A stretch of 64,000 nucleotides of DNA, from NCBI GenBank assembly GCA_900541725.1, contig UQLB01000003.1, positions 1 through 64,000 of the forward strand. Reading direction: 5' to 3'. The translations under genes and the position numbers were made by a program. The notes under the pieces are model-generated. The model had not been told where the DNA came from and made no database searches. It worked only from the letters and a program-made list of their open reading frames with translations. This document shows positions 1 through 8,714 of this stretch, piece after piece (within the stretch, counting starts at the first letter, position 1; the number at the start of each line of letters is the position of its first letter). The DNA is from an uncultured Collinsella sp. GTDB taxonomy: Bacteria; Actinomycetota; Coriobacteriia; Coriobacteriales; Coriobacteriaceae.

Positions 1-59
1 TGGTCATGCCCGACGATTGAACGTCAGATTGCCGCTTAGGGGCGTTTGCAGCGTCGAGC

Positions 60-88
60 AGTTACGCGGTTCGTAGAACCGCGTAACT
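60..88 (-). terminator. Perfect 13-bp stem-loop at the 3' end of queA
   Basis: Arms at 60-72 and 76-88 are perfect inverted copies around a 3-base loop, and the stem overlaps the queA stop codon. There is no T-run after it on the minus strand, so it may be a weak terminator or an RNA-stability hairpin. Bases 1-59 hold no recognisable gene. Confidence 0.4.
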
Positions 89-1304
89 AACAAATGAGCA
101 TCGCATCGCCAAAGCTGAAGAAGCGGTAGCGCTCCTCGATGGCGGCGGCGTAGGCATCCATGATCTGGTCGCGGGTGGCAAGCGCGCTCACGAGCATCAT
201 GAGCGTGGAGCGCGGCACGTGGAAGTTCGTGATCAGCGCGTCGACCACGTGATAGGTCGAGCCGGGCATGAGGTAAAGCTGCGTCGTAGCGTTCTCGCGC
301 GCCACGATGTCGCCGCGGCCGAGCGTATCGGCCCCATCCTCGCGGCCCTCAAAATAGCGCGCCGTCACGGCCGGATCGGACACCGGTGCCTCAGCGTCAA
401 AGGCGCTCTCGAGCGAGCGTACTGCGGTGGTGCCGACGGCGATCACGCGGTGCCCCTCGGCCTTCGCCTTATGCACGGCGTCGACAACCTCCTGTGACAC
501 GTGGTAGCGCTCGGTGTGCATGACGTGCTGCGTGGGGTCGTCCTCCTCCACCAGACGGAAGGTATCAATACCCACCTCGAGCTCGACGGCGGCAAACTTC
601 GCGCCCTTGGCCTCGATAGCGGCCATGAGCTCGGGGGTAAAGTGCAGACCCGCCGTAGGAGCGGCAGCCGAGTGCTCCTCCTTCATGGCGTAGACGGTCT
701 GGTACTTCTCGGGATCGCCCTCGTAATCGGTAATGTAGGGCGGCAGCGGCACGTGACCGGCAGCATGAATGGCCTCGTCGAGCGTGCGCGGCTCGCCGGC
801 GGCATTGCAGCCGGCCGGCTCAAAGCGCACCAGACGGCCTCCGCGGCTATCGGAGACAAAGTCGATGACCTCGGCCGTCAGCACCACGGGAGCCCCCTCG
901 GGCGCATGGGCGCCACCGGCGCGATACTCAATCTGAGCACCGGGCTTCAGGCGCTTACCCGGCTTGACCAGGCACTCCCAAACGTGGCCCAGCGGGTCAA
1001 CATCCTCACGGCGCTTGAGCAGCAGCGTCTCGACCACGCCACCCGAGCCGGTTTTGCGACCGATCAGGCGGGCCGGCATCACACGCGTCTTGTTGATGAC
1101 GAGCACATCGCCCGGCTCGATATAGTCGATGATGTCGCGGAAGATGCGGTGCTCAACGGTACCGCCGTGCTCCAGCGGCTTCCCCGCCTGGGAGCCTTTG
1201 CGATCCACCACCAGCAGGCGGCAGGAGTCGCGCGGCTCGGCAGGAGCCTGGGCAATCAGTTCCTCAGGAAGGTTGTAGTCAAAATCATCGGTACGCATAG
1301 ACAC
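87..1304 (-). CDS. queA: S-adenosylmethionine:tRNA ribosyltransferase-isomerase QueA
   Basis: QueA transfers and rearranges the ribosyl part of SAM onto preQ1 at the tRNA wobble position, making epoxyqueuosine. The family N-terminus (FDYNLPEELIAQ, then PRDSCRLLV), the central AAPTAGLHFTPEL block and the C-terminal ITNFHVPRSTL block are all present. At 405 residues it is longer than the usual 340-360, with extra loop sequence in the N-terminal half. The GTG start at 1304 is chosen because AAGGAG lies 8 bases upstream; the internal ATG at 1298 would be too far from it. The next genes on this strand include queH, the following step of the same pathway. Confidence 0.96.
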   Translation of the reverse strand: MSMRTDDFDYNLPEELIAQAPAEPRDSCRLLVVDRKGSQAGKPLEHGGTVEHRIFRDIIDYIEPGDVLVINKTRVMPARLIGRKTGSGGVVETLLLKRREDVDPLGHVWECLVKPGKRLKPGAQIEYRAGGAHAPEGAPVVLTAEVIDFVSDSRGGRLVRFEPAGCNAAGEPRTLDEAIHAAGHVPLPPYITDYEGDPEKYQTVYAMKEEHSAAAPTAGLHFTPELMAAIEAKGAKFAAVELEVGIDTFRLVEEDDPTQHVMHTERYHVSQEVVDAVHKAKAEGHRVIAVGTTAVRSLESAFDAEAPVSDPAVTARYFEGREDGADTLGRGDIVARENATTQLYLMPGSTYHVVDALITNFHVPRSTLMMLVSALATRDQIMDAYAAAIEERYRFFSFGDAMLIC

Positions 1305-1368
1305 GTCGGATACTCCTTATATAGCTAAAGTCCGCTCTACATCCTAGCAGGCTGACGTCCCAAATGAA

Positions 1369-1944
1369 CTACTTTTTGGCAGCTTTGCGCTCGTCACGGA
1401 TGCGGGCGCGGTCCATGGCTGCCTCGACAGCCGAGAAGCGGCAACCACAGTAGTTCTGCCGATACATGCCAAGCTCGCGCGAACGGCGTGTCGCCTCGGG
1501 GTAATACGGGCGAAAATCGCGAATCACCGGGGTGAGCCCATGTGCCGCCGCCAAGCGCTCAAGCACGTCATTGCAGGTATCGAACAGCTGGTACGGCGAG
1601 ACGGCGAGCGTCGTGCCCACAAACTCAAACCCGCGCTCCTGGGCCACGCGGCATGCCTCGGCCAAGCGCAGGGCATAGCACGCGCGACAGCGACGAGGCC
1701 GATCGGCACCCAGCGGTGCCACGCCGGTCTCCCAGCGCTCACGGTCCTCCCCTGCCTCGATGAGCTCGATGTCGCCATCGGCACACCACCGGCGCAGCTC
1801 GTCCAAGCGGCGCTGCCATTCATCGCGCGGTTGAATATTGGGGTTGGTCCAGCAAATCGTGGGCTCAAACCCCTCCTCGCGCAGCAGGCGAACCGGCTCA
1901 AGCGAGCATGGTGCACAGCACGCATGCAGCAACAACGGCTTCAT
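1369..1944 (-). CDS. queH: Epoxyqueuosine reductase QueH
   Basis: QueH reduces epoxyqueuosine in tRNA to queuosine and is the non-orthologous replacement of QueG. The protein opens with HACCAPCSLEP, carrying the paired cysteines of the DUF208 family, has a central CRACYALRL segment and ends with a YCGC cluster. These match the cysteine sets expected for Fe-S and metal binding. The ATG at 1944 is preferred, since GGAG sits 6 bases upstream at 1951-1954. The reading frame stays open further upstream, but that would overlap the preceding gene, whose stop is at 1955-1957. Tight spacing implies translational coupling to that membrane protein. Queuosine synthesis or salvage is inferred from the queA neighbour. 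Confidence 0.93.
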   Translation of the reverse strand: MKPLLLHACCAPCSLEPVRLLREEGFEPTICWTNPNIQPRDEWQRRLDELRRWCADGDIELIEAGEDRERWETGVAPLGADRPRRCRACYALRLAEACRVAQERGFEFVGTTLAVSPYQLFDTCNDVLERLAAAHGLTPVIRDFRPYYPEATRRSRELGMYRQNYCGCRFSAVEAAMDRARIRDERKAAKK

Positions 1945-1954
1945 CGACATCTCC

Positions 1955-2521
1955 TCACCCAAAAAAGCGCACGCCAAAGGACGTATCCTCGCAGGCGACA
2001 ATGCGGCGGTCGCGCAAAATGGTCCGCACGTAATACCAGTCGCCTACACAGCCCGACAAATGCAAGCCGGCAGCCAGATAGCACAGCAGCGGATAGCCCG
2101 AAAACGCAAACCCCAGGGCAAACGCTGTCGTCACAACAACCGTCGGCGCCAGGCAAACCGCCATGTACCGCCGGTGCGAATACACAACGCCTTCGGCGCA
2201 GGCATAGATCATCGCCGTCTCGCGATTCGCCCCAAAGGTCACCTTCGCGCCCGCAGGCGCCAGCAGCTTAAAAAACACACCGTGCACCAGCTCGTGCACG
2301 GCGAACGACGCCATTGAGATCGCAGCCAAGCCGACTATCCAGCCCACGACAGCCATCCAGCCGCCCGCGTCAGCCGCATCCAAGTCTGCAGGCCCGCCCA
2401 GCAGCATAAACACCGGCACCAGGCACACGGCAAACACCACAAGCACGGCCATCCCCCACACGAAGCAAGCGTGCAGAAAATCCTCGTCCTCAAACGCATG
2501 TATGTTGGAAATCTCATTCAT
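1955..2521 (-). CDS. DUF3267-type membrane protein with zincin motif
   Basis: A 188-residue integral membrane protein with roughly four hydrophobic segments (about 20-42, 55-75, 118-140 and 145-160). HELVH at residues 76-80 is an HExxH zinc-protease motif inside a membrane region, and a later HLSGCVGDWYY segment could supply the third ligand. This arrangement is that of the DUF3267 family, related to intramembrane zinc proteases of unknown substrate. It lies directly upstream of queH with a 10-base gap and is probably co-transcribed with it, although no functional link to queuosine is obvious. Peptidase activity is inferred only from the motif. Confidence 0.75.
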   Translation of the reverse strand: MNEISNIHAFEDEDFLHACFVWGMAVLVVFAVCLVPVFMLLGGPADLDAADAGGWMAVVGWIVGLAAISMASFAVHELVHGVFFKLLAPAGAKVTFGANRETAMIYACAEGVVYSHRRYMAVCLAPTVVVTTAFALGFAFSGYPLLCYLAAGLHLSGCVGDWYYVRTILRDRRIVACEDTSFGVRFFG

Positions 2522-2653
2522 AGCATCTTAGGATAGCGCCCCTGCCACGTACCCGTCCGCATGTGCGATAATGTCGAACGATATGCACGAATTGACCACC
2601 GCGTCGCCGAGCCCCACGCCCGGCTGCGCTCCCACCATATGCGAAGGAGTCCC

Positions 2654-4804
2654 ATGGCATCCAAATACTCCATGAACGACCGTCCCAGCTGGCCTCGCCG
2701 CGCCATCGTTACCGCCGGCGAGCCCTATGGCAACAAGGGCCTTCACTTTGGCCACGTTGGCGGCGTCTTTGTCCCGGCCGACTTCTTCGCCCGCTTCCTG
2801 CGCGACCGCCTGGGCCGCGAGAACGTCATCTTCACCTCGGGCACCGACTGCTATGGCTCGCCCATCATGGAGAGCTACCGCAAGCTCAAGGAGAACGAGG
2901 GCTACGACAAGTCCATTAGCGAGTATGTCGAGTCCAATCACTCCCGCCAGGCCGCGACCCTCAACAACTACAATATCAGCTGCGATATCTACGGCGGCTC
3001 GGGCCTTGAGCCGGCTGCGCAGATTCACAACGAGGTGACCGCCGAGATTATCAAGCGCCTGCACGAGCAGGGCACCATCTCCAAGCGCTCCACGCTGCAG
3101 TTCTACGATGCCAAGGCCGGCACGTTCCTCAACGGCCGTCAGGTGATCGGCCGCTGCCCCATCCAGGGCTGCAAGTCCGAGAAGGCTTATGCCGACGAGT
3201 GCGATCTGGGCCACCAGTTTGAGCCCGAGGAGCTCATCGCGCCCAAGAGCCAGCTCACCGGCGAGGTACCCGAGCTGCGCCCGGTAGACAACCTCTACTT
3301 CGACCTGCCGGCCTACCTCGACTTTATGAAGACCTATACCGCCAAGCTCGCCCAGAACCCGCAGGTTCGCTCCGTGGTCTCCAAGACCATGGAGGAGTGG
3401 CTGCTGCCGGCTCAGCTCTACATCCAGAACAAGTTCCGCGAGGCCTTCGATGCCGTCGAGGACCAGCTCCCCGAGCACACCGTGCTGGAGCCCGAGGGCA
3501 ACAAGAGCAGCTTCACCGTCACCTTCCCCAGCTGGAAGGAGCGCGACGACGCCCACGCGGTGCTCGCCAACGGCGGCGTACGCTTCCGCAGCGGCAAGGC
3601 GCTCGTGCCCTTCCGCATCACCGGCAACATCGATTGGGGCGTTCCGGTGCCCGAGGTCGATGGCGTCTCCGACGTCACCTGCTGGTGCTGGCCCGAGAGC
3701 CTGTGGGCGCCCATCAGCTATACGCGTACCGTGCTCGCGCGCGATGCCAAGGCCGCCGGCGTGACCGAGGGCGTCGCCGCCCAGGATGCCGCCCTCATGG
3801 GCGAGCCCGCCGCCGATTCCACACAGGTGCCCGCGCCGACCTACCAGCACAGCTCGCTCGACTGGCGCGACTGGTGGTGCTCTGATGACGCTCAGATCTA
3901 CCAGTTTATCGGTCAGGACAACATCTACTTCTACTGCATCGCGCAGACCGCCATGTGGGAGGCCCTGGGCTGGGACCTCACGCAGAGCACCGTCAGCGCC
4001 TGCTACCACCTGCTCTACATGGGCAAAAAGGCCAGCTCGTCCTCGCAGACGCCTCCCCCGCCGGCAGACGACCTGCTCAACCACTACACCTGCGAGCAGA
4101 TGCGTGCGCATTGGCTGTCGCTCGGCCTGTCCGAGAAGCCGGTGAGCTTTAGCCCCAAGGCATATGACACGCGTGTGACCGGCAAGGACAAGGACGGCAA
4201 CGAGGTGCGCGCCTGCGACGACAAACGCGTTATCGATCCGGCCCTTAAGGAGAGCGCGCTGCTGACCGGCGTCTTCAACCGCCTGGCCCGCAGCTGCTTC
4301 TACGGCGTCGCCGTCAAGGAGGGCGACGAGAGCCCCTATCGCAACGGCTGCATCCCCGCCGGTGCGGCCTCTGCCGCCGTGGTCGAAGCCGCCGAGCAGG
4401 CAGCTCTCGCCTTTGAGCAGGCTATGTACAAGTTCGAGACGCACCGCGCGCTTGCCGTGTGCGACGACTACCTGCGCGCCGCCAACAAGCGCTGGAGCGA
4501 TGCCTCCAAGGCCGCCAACAAGCTCGAGGGCGAGCCGGCCAATGCCGCGATGACGCAGGCGCTCGTCGACGCCTTTACCGAGCTGCGCGTGGCGACCGTC
4601 CTGATGCACGGTATTGTGCCGGCCGGCTGCGAGCTCATCTGCGAGTACTTCGACGTTGACCCGGTCGCCTTCTTTAGCTGGGATAACATCTTCGCCTCCA
4701 CGGATGAGTTTGTGGAGAGCCTGGGCGAGAAGCCCGGCGAGCACCGCGTAAAGCCGCTGCCCCCGCGCTTCGACTTCTTCAGCAAGCACGAGAGCCAGTA
4801 CTAA
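2654..4804 (+). CDS. Divergent methionyl-tRNA synthetase-like class I tRNA ligase
   Basis: The protein follows the MetRS plan. A HIGH-type motif (HFGH) lies at residues 31-34, followed by GTDCYGSP, a knuckle with CPIQGCKSE and ECDLGH, ELIAPKSQLTGEVP, ITGNIDWGVPVPE, FIGQDNIYFY and a helical anticodon-binding region. The KMSKS position reads KKASSS (about 458-463), so the second lysine is missing. There is no C-terminal tRNA-binding domain after residue 716. The ATG at 2654 has AAGGAG 4-5 bases upstream; a longer frame from 2561 lacks such a site. It could be the only MetRS or a paralogue with a changed role, which this window cannot decide. rsmF-like follows on the same strand. Confidence 0.82.
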   Translation: MASKYSMNDRPSWPRRAIVTAGEPYGNKGLHFGHVGGVFVPADFFARFLRDRLGRENVIFTSGTDCYGSPIMESYRKLKENEGYDKSISEYVESNHSRQAATLNNYNISCDIYGGSGLEPAAQIHNEVTAEIIKRLHEQGTISKRSTLQFYDAKAGTFLNGRQVIGRCPIQGCKSEKAYADECDLGHQFEPEELIAPKSQLTGEVPELRPVDNLYFDLPAYLDFMKTYTAKLAQNPQVRSVVSKTMEEWLLPAQLYIQNKFREAFDAVEDQLPEHTVLEPEGNKSSFTVTFPSWKERDDAHAVLANGGVRFRSGKALVPFRITGNIDWGVPVPEVDGVSDVTCWCWPESLWAPISYTRTVLARDAKAAGVTEGVAAQDAALMGEPAADSTQVPAPTYQHSSLDWRDWWCSDDAQIYQFIGQDNIYFYCIAQTAMWEALGWDLTQSTVSACYHLLYMGKKASSSSQTPPPPADDLLNHYTCEQMRAHWLSLGLSEKPVSFSPKAYDTRVTGKDKDGNEVRACDDKRVIDPALKESALLTGVFNRLARSCFYGVAVKEGDESPYRNGCIPAGAASAAVVEAAEQAALAFEQAMYKFETHRALAVCDDYLRAANKRWSDASKAANKLEGEPANAAMTQALVDAFTELRVATVLMHGIVPAGCELICEYFDVDPVAFFSWDNIFASTDEFVESLGEKPGEHRVKPLPPRFDFFSKHESQY

Positions 4805-4840
4805 ACACTCGACATGTAATGGAATGGGAAGGAAAGACGG

Positions 4841-5944
4841 ATGTCCAAGCCGCGTCGTCGTAAGCAGAAAAAGCAGGTCAAGGCCGAGCTCAAGCTCAGG
4901 CAGTTTGCTGCTACCGAGCTTTCCGACCAGCTTGCCGCCCAACACTCCGCCGCCGACCTGCCGCGCTTTATGGTCGACACGGTCGCCGGCGCCTATGCGC
5001 CCGCCGATGCCGAGCTCATGATCGAGGGCTTCGGCGCCGCGGCCACACGCCCGGTCACGCTGCGCGCAAACACGCTCAAGGCAACCGCCGAGGACATCGC
5101 TGCGGCGCTCGATGCCGCCGGCATCGCTCACAACCCCGTCACCTGGTACCCAGAAGCCTTCATCCTGCCCGAAGCACAGGTTTCCGACCTATGGGACCTC
5201 GACATCTACCGCGACGGCAAGATCTACTTGCAAAGTCTGTCGTCTATGATGCCGCCGTTGGTCCTGGGCGCCCAGGCAGGCGAGGACATCCTGGACATGT
5301 GCGCAGCCCCTGGCGGCAAGACGACGCAGATCGCCGCCCTCACGCAGGGGCAGGCGCACCTTACCGCCTGCGAGATGAGCATTCCCCGCGCCGAGAAGCT
5401 CGAAGCCAACCTCCACCGCCAAGGCGCAAAAAACGTGCCCGTCATGCGCACCGACGCACGCGAGCTCGACGAGTTCTTCCGCTTTGACCGCATCCTGCTC
5501 GACGCTCCCTGCACCGGCACGGGCACCGTTATCAGCGGCAACGAGAAAAGCCTGCGCGGCCTGACCGAGCAGTTGCTGAGCAAGTGTGCCCGCTCGCAGC
5601 GTGCGCTTCTGGACCGCGCCATGGGAGCCCTCAAACCGGGCGGCACGCTCGTCTATTCGACTTGTTCGATCTTGCCGCAGGAAAACGAGGACGCCCTGCA
5701 AGAGGCCCTCGACAAGCATATGGACTGCGAGCTCATCCCCCTCGACGGCACGCCAAGCGAAAGTGAGGCACGCCGCGCCCAGGAAGCTGGTGAGGAGCCG
5801 CGCATCGAGTCCAACGCCCTGACCGAGGCCATTGCCGCGGGTCAGGTATCGGCCATCGCCAACGGCCTGCCCGGCACGCTCACCATTCCGCCTAGCCGCG
5901 ACTTTGAGGGCTTCTACATTGCCCTGATCCGAAAACGCAGCTAG
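4841..5944 (+). CDS. RsmB/RsmF-family 16S rRNA (cytosine-5) methyltransferase
   Basis: A 367-residue NOL1/NOP2/Sun-family SAM-dependent RNA m5C methyltransferase. The SAM-binding motif DMCAAPGGKTTQ lies in mid-protein. The two family cysteines are in DAPCTGTGT and YSTCSI: the second attacks C6 of the target cytosine and the first aids release. The N-terminus is very basic (RRRKQKKQVK) and there is no NusB domain, so it is closer to RsmF than to RsmB. The start at 4841 has GGAAGGA upstream. It sits 36 bases after the MetRS-like gene on the same strand, suggesting a translation-related operon. The exact rRNA position modified cannot be read from sequence. Confidence 0.9.
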   Translation: MSKPRRRKQKKQVKAELKLRQFAATELSDQLAAQHSAADLPRFMVDTVAGAYAPADAELMIEGFGAAATRPVTLRANTLKATAEDIAAALDAAGIAHNPVTWYPEAFILPEAQVSDLWDLDIYRDGKIYLQSLSSMMPPLVLGAQAGEDILDMCAAPGGKTTQIAALTQGQAHLTACEMSIPRAEKLEANLHRQGAKNVPVMRTDARELDEFFRFDRILLDAPCTGTGTVISGNEKSLRGLTEQLLSKCARSQRALLDRAMGALKPGGTLVYSTCSILPQENEDALQEALDKHMDCELIPLDGTPSESEARRAQEAGEEPRIESNALTEAIAAGQVSAIANGLPGTLTIPPSRDFEGFYIALIRKRS

Positions 5945-5982
5945 CGCACGGATCCAAAACTCAACAAGCTATCTCCGTGCGC
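5944..5982. terminator. Stem-loop between convergent ends of rsmF-like gene and a small ORF
   Basis: A 9-bp perfect inverted repeat (GCGCACGGA / TCCGTGCGC) with a 21-base loop spans the rsmF-like stop and the end of the minus-strand small ORF. It lacks a clear T-run, so terminator function is a weak inference. Confidence 0.35.
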
Positions 5983-6139
5983 GTTTGCTCTGCTGGTCGC
6001 GATGCTGTTTAAGCGTCGTGCGCTCCTTGCGTTCGGCCCTTTTGCCCTTAATGGCCGTGACCACAAAGTAGATGACCGCGGCGGCAACGATTGCGCCCAC
6101 GCACAGGCCAATCGAGCTAAACATTGCTGTCAATTCCAT
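5969..6139 (-). CDS. Small single-pass membrane protein, 56 aa
   Basis: This short ORF begins with ATG at 6139 behind a strong site (AGAGAGGTGA, about 6-7 bases upstream) and encodes 56 residues. A hydrophobic helix covers about residues 7-29 (SSIGLCVGAIVAAAVIYFVV) and a very basic tail follows (KGKRAERKERTTLK). The pattern is a membrane anchor with a positively charged cytoplasmic end. No family is recognised. It converges on the rsmF-like gene. The remaining 190 bases before the next gene hold only its leader and nothing else recognised. Confidence 0.6.
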   Translation of the reverse strand: MELTAMFSSIGLCVGAIVAAAVIYFVVTAIKGKRAERKERTTLKQHRDQQSKRARR

Positions 6140-6330
6140 ACCGCGTCACCTCTCTTTTAAACGGGACATTCAAGATAGCACCTCAATACCCGCCACCACA
6201 GCTCCTTCACGTTCGCCGGCCCTTCGGTCTAACGGATGGCGCGGCGGGGAAAAATCAACTCGTCAAACGATTTAGCATTCGCAATTCCGGCTGCATCGCG
6301 CCGGCCGTCATCACATAGAATCGAGCTTCC

Positions 6331-7422
6331 ATGGATACCCTCAACGATCTAAATGAGCGCGTCGACGCCTTCGTCGGCACCAGCTCCTTCGACACGCCTG
6401 CCGCGGCAAACGACCAAGCCCCCATCGATGTGCCCGCCGAGGTTCACGAGGACATCGTCGCCTCGGTCGATTTCTCCGAGGTCGAGCTCGCAGACGAGTT
6501 CACCGAACCCCAGGTAGCCGTGACCCCCAACGGACTGCTTCCCATGGAGCCGCTGCCCATCGACGGGCGCCTGCGCAAGGCGGCCCTTCGCATGCCTGAC
6601 GAGATTGAGGAGGCCAGCGGCTTCACGCTCTTCGGCCGTCGTATCAAATCGCTCATCTACACCACCGACGTCGCGGTCATCCGCAACTCCAACGCCGATG
6701 CCGTCTTTGCCGTTTACCCCTTCACGCCGCAGCCCGCCATTACGCAGGCGCTGCTGACCGTCGCCGAGTGCCCGGTCTTCGTAGGCGTGGGCGGTGGCAC
6801 CACCACCGGCAAGCGCTCCGTTCAGATGGCAGCCGTCTCCGAGATGCAGGGCGCGGCGGGCTGTGTGGTCAACTCCCCCGCCACCGCCGAGATGGTCGAG
6901 CACATCACCAACATCGCCGACATCCCCGTCATCGCTACGGTCGTTCGCTGCGACGACGATGCCCACGCCAAGGTGCGCGCTGGAGCCAAGATTCTCAACA
7001 TCGCCGCCGGCAAGAACACGCCCCAGGTCCTACGCGAGCTGCGCAAGCACTATCCCAACCTGCCGCTCATCGCGCCGGGCGGCAAGACGCCCGAGAGCAT
7101 CCGTGAAACCATCGCCGCCGGCGCCAACGCCATCATCTGGACGCCGCCTTCGGCCCAGCAGCTGCAGACCGACATGATGCAGCGTTATCGCAAGATGAAG
7201 GAAGACGCCACACCTGTCATCTCGCACGACGATGTGCCCATTATCGACCAGGTCTCCGCCGCCGAGGTCAGCCAAGTCGAGAACATGAATCCCGACGTGC
7301 CGATTCCCGACGAAGTCATCGAGCGCGTCGCTTCGATCCACGAGCGCGTCGAGGAGCATCGCGCCAACCGCGGCCTCAAGCCGTCACTGCACGGCTTCTT
7401 CTTCCGCGGAAAGAAACGCTAA
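6331..7422 (+). CDS. Predicted (beta/alpha)8-barrel protein, function unknown
   Basis: The first ~80 residues are acidic and probably disordered. Residues ~100-290 alternate strands and helices in the manner of a TIM barrel: VAVIRNSNADAVFAVYPF, CPVFVGVGGGTTTGKR, GAAGCVVNSPATAEM, IPVIATV, GAKILNIAAGK, LPLIAPGGKTPESI, GANAIIWTPP. The GGKTPES...GANAIIW end resembles the phosphate-binding end of aldolase or HisA/TrpC-like barrels. No catalytic signature is certain, and I cannot assign a reaction. The tail (about 300-363) is charged and ends FFFRGKKR. No strong ribosome-binding site precedes the ATG at 6331; an extension upstream is not supported. It stands alone and ends at a good terminator. Confidence 0.8.
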   Translation: MDTLNDLNERVDAFVGTSSFDTPAAANDQAPIDVPAEVHEDIVASVDFSEVELADEFTEPQVAVTPNGLLPMEPLPIDGRLRKAALRMPDEIEEASGFTLFGRRIKSLIYTTDVAVIRNSNADAVFAVYPFTPQPAITQALLTVAECPVFVGVGGGTTTGKRSVQMAAVSEMQGAAGCVVNSPATAEMVEHITNIADIPVIATVVRCDDDAHAKVRAGAKILNIAAGKNTPQVLRELRKHYPNLPLIAPGGKTPESIRETIAAGANAIIWTPPSAQQLQTDMMQRYRKMKEDATPVISHDDVPIIDQVSAAEVSQVENMNPDVPIPDEVIERVASIHERVEEHRANRGLKPSLHGFFFRGKKR

Positions 7423-7434
7423 CCCCAACAGCAA

Positions 7435-7471
7435 GGCCCGCCCCACAAACGTGAGGCGGGCCGTTTTCGTT
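7435..7471. terminator. Rho-independent terminator between convergent genes
   Basis: Stem GGCCCGCC (7435-7442) pairs with GGCGGGCC (7455-7462), followed by GTTTTCGTTT on the plus strand. It ends the barrel-protein transcript and may also stop the degV transcript coming the other way. Confidence 0.8.
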
Positions 7472-7503
7472 TGAGCAATCATGCAGCGATGTGATGGGGC
7501 AAA

Positions 7504-8394
7504 CTAATTCACGCGCTTGTCGCCCATAAAGAAGAGCGCCACCGTACCAGGTCCGGTATGCGAGCCAATCAGAGTACCGATGTTATTGATCTCAATCTTG
7601 CCTTTAAGCTGCGGAATCTGTTCCTCGATCAGCGCCGCAACTGCCTCGGCATCCTCGCGGCACGCCGAGTGCGACATGACGCACTTACCCGAATAATCCG
7701 CACCGTCCTGCACGTGTGCCATCATGGTCTTAGCCATCTCGGAAATCGCGCGCTTCTTAGTGCGAATCTTCTCACGTGGCGACAGCCCACCTTCGCAATC
7801 GACTGTCATAAGCGGGCAAATCTTAAGCGCCGTGCCGATGATCGCGCTCGCAGCCAAAATGCGACCGCCGCGCAGGTAGCTCGACAGATCGGTCGAGAAG
7901 AACCAGTGGTGCAGTTTGAGCTTGTGCTCCTCGATCCAGGCAGCCGTCTCGTCGAGTGAAGCCCCGCTATCGCGCACGTCGGCGGCACATTCCGCCAGCA
8001 GGCCAAAGCCCGAAGACGCCGCCAGCGAATCGATGACGCGCACCTTGCCGCCCTGGGGATAGCGATCCGCGAGCATCTGCGCCGCAACGCAAGCCGAGCC
8101 ATACGTACCCGAAATACCCGACGACAACGTCAGGTGCAGCACGTCTTTACCCTCGGCAACAAGCGGCTCCCAAAACTCCTCGTACTCACCCACGCTCACC
8201 TGAGACGTCTTGGGCATGGCGCCTGCGGCAATCTGGGCAAAAAACTCGTCCGGCGTAATCGACTGATACAGATCGTCCGTATAGACAACATCGTCGATCT
8301 CGTAATGAAAACACACGACAGGGATATTGCGCGATTCAAAGAACTCCCGAGTTCGATCGGCGGCGGATTCACAGGTCAGGACAAAATCACTCAT
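7504..8394 (-). CDS. DegV family fatty-acid-binding protein
   Basis: A 296-residue DegV/FakB-type protein. The N-terminus FVLTCESAADRTREFF, the YQSITPDEFF and KTSQVSVGEY segments, TLSSGISGTYGSA (the lipid head-group-binding serine region) and RVIDSLAASSGFGLL follow the family order, ending with IGSHTGPGTVALFF. Such proteins bind a fatty acid and, where FakA exists, present it for phosphorylation; the substrate here is inferred. The ATG at 8394 is chosen because AAGGAG lies 6 bases upstream. The longer start at 8412 would overlap that site. It is divergent from fbp. Confidence 0.92.
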   Translation of the reverse strand: MSDFVLTCESAADRTREFFESRNIPVVCFHYEIDDVVYTDDLYQSITPDEFFAQIAAGAMPKTSQVSVGEYEEFWEPLVAEGKDVLHLTLSSGISGTYGSACVAAQMLADRYPQGGKVRVIDSLAASSGFGLLAECAADVRDSGASLDETAAWIEEHKLKLHHWFFSTDLSSYLRGGRILAASAIIGTALKICPLMTVDCEGGLSPREKIRTKKRAISEMAKTMMAHVQDGADYSGKCVMSHSACREDAEAVAALIEEQIPQLKGKIEINNIGTLIGSHTGPGTVALFFMGDKRVN

Positions 8395-8657
8395 ATGAGG
8401 CTCCTTACTCATTGCTGCGCAAATTATCGCACAGTGAGCCTACATACGGTACATATGTCCACTATTTACCAAATCGAACCAAAAATAGCGAACATCTTTA
8501 CCACCATCGTTTCCACCGACCCCACGCATAAATATCTGAGAAAACACCCTCTATCATCTCCACTCAACCGCCATATCTACCTCCACTAAATCGATTTACC
8601 AAACCGTTCGGCTAACAATTCGGCCGCCCATCCCCAATCGAAACAAAAGCGGCGCAT

Positions 8658-8687
8658 ACTGATAAACGTTTGACGCTGTTTATCAGT
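8658..8687. promoter_or_regulatory. 10-bp dyad in the degV-fbp divergent gap
   Basis: The gap 8395-8714 is AT-rich compared with its surroundings and holds no gene. ACTGATAAAC (8658-8667) and GTTTATCAGT (8678-8687) form a perfect inverted repeat around 10 bases, followed by a short T-run, 28 bases before the fbp start. It could be an operator or an attenuator hairpin. An ACATATGT palindrome also lies near 8450 on the degV side. Confidence 0.45.
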
Positions 8688-8714
8688 TTTACCAGCCCCA
8701 TCGGAAGGTGTTTC

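Noticed and set aside
2528..5131. An 867-codon minus-strand frame opposite the MetRS-like gene
   Set aside because: The plus-strand product has clear class I synthetase motifs; the minus frame has none.
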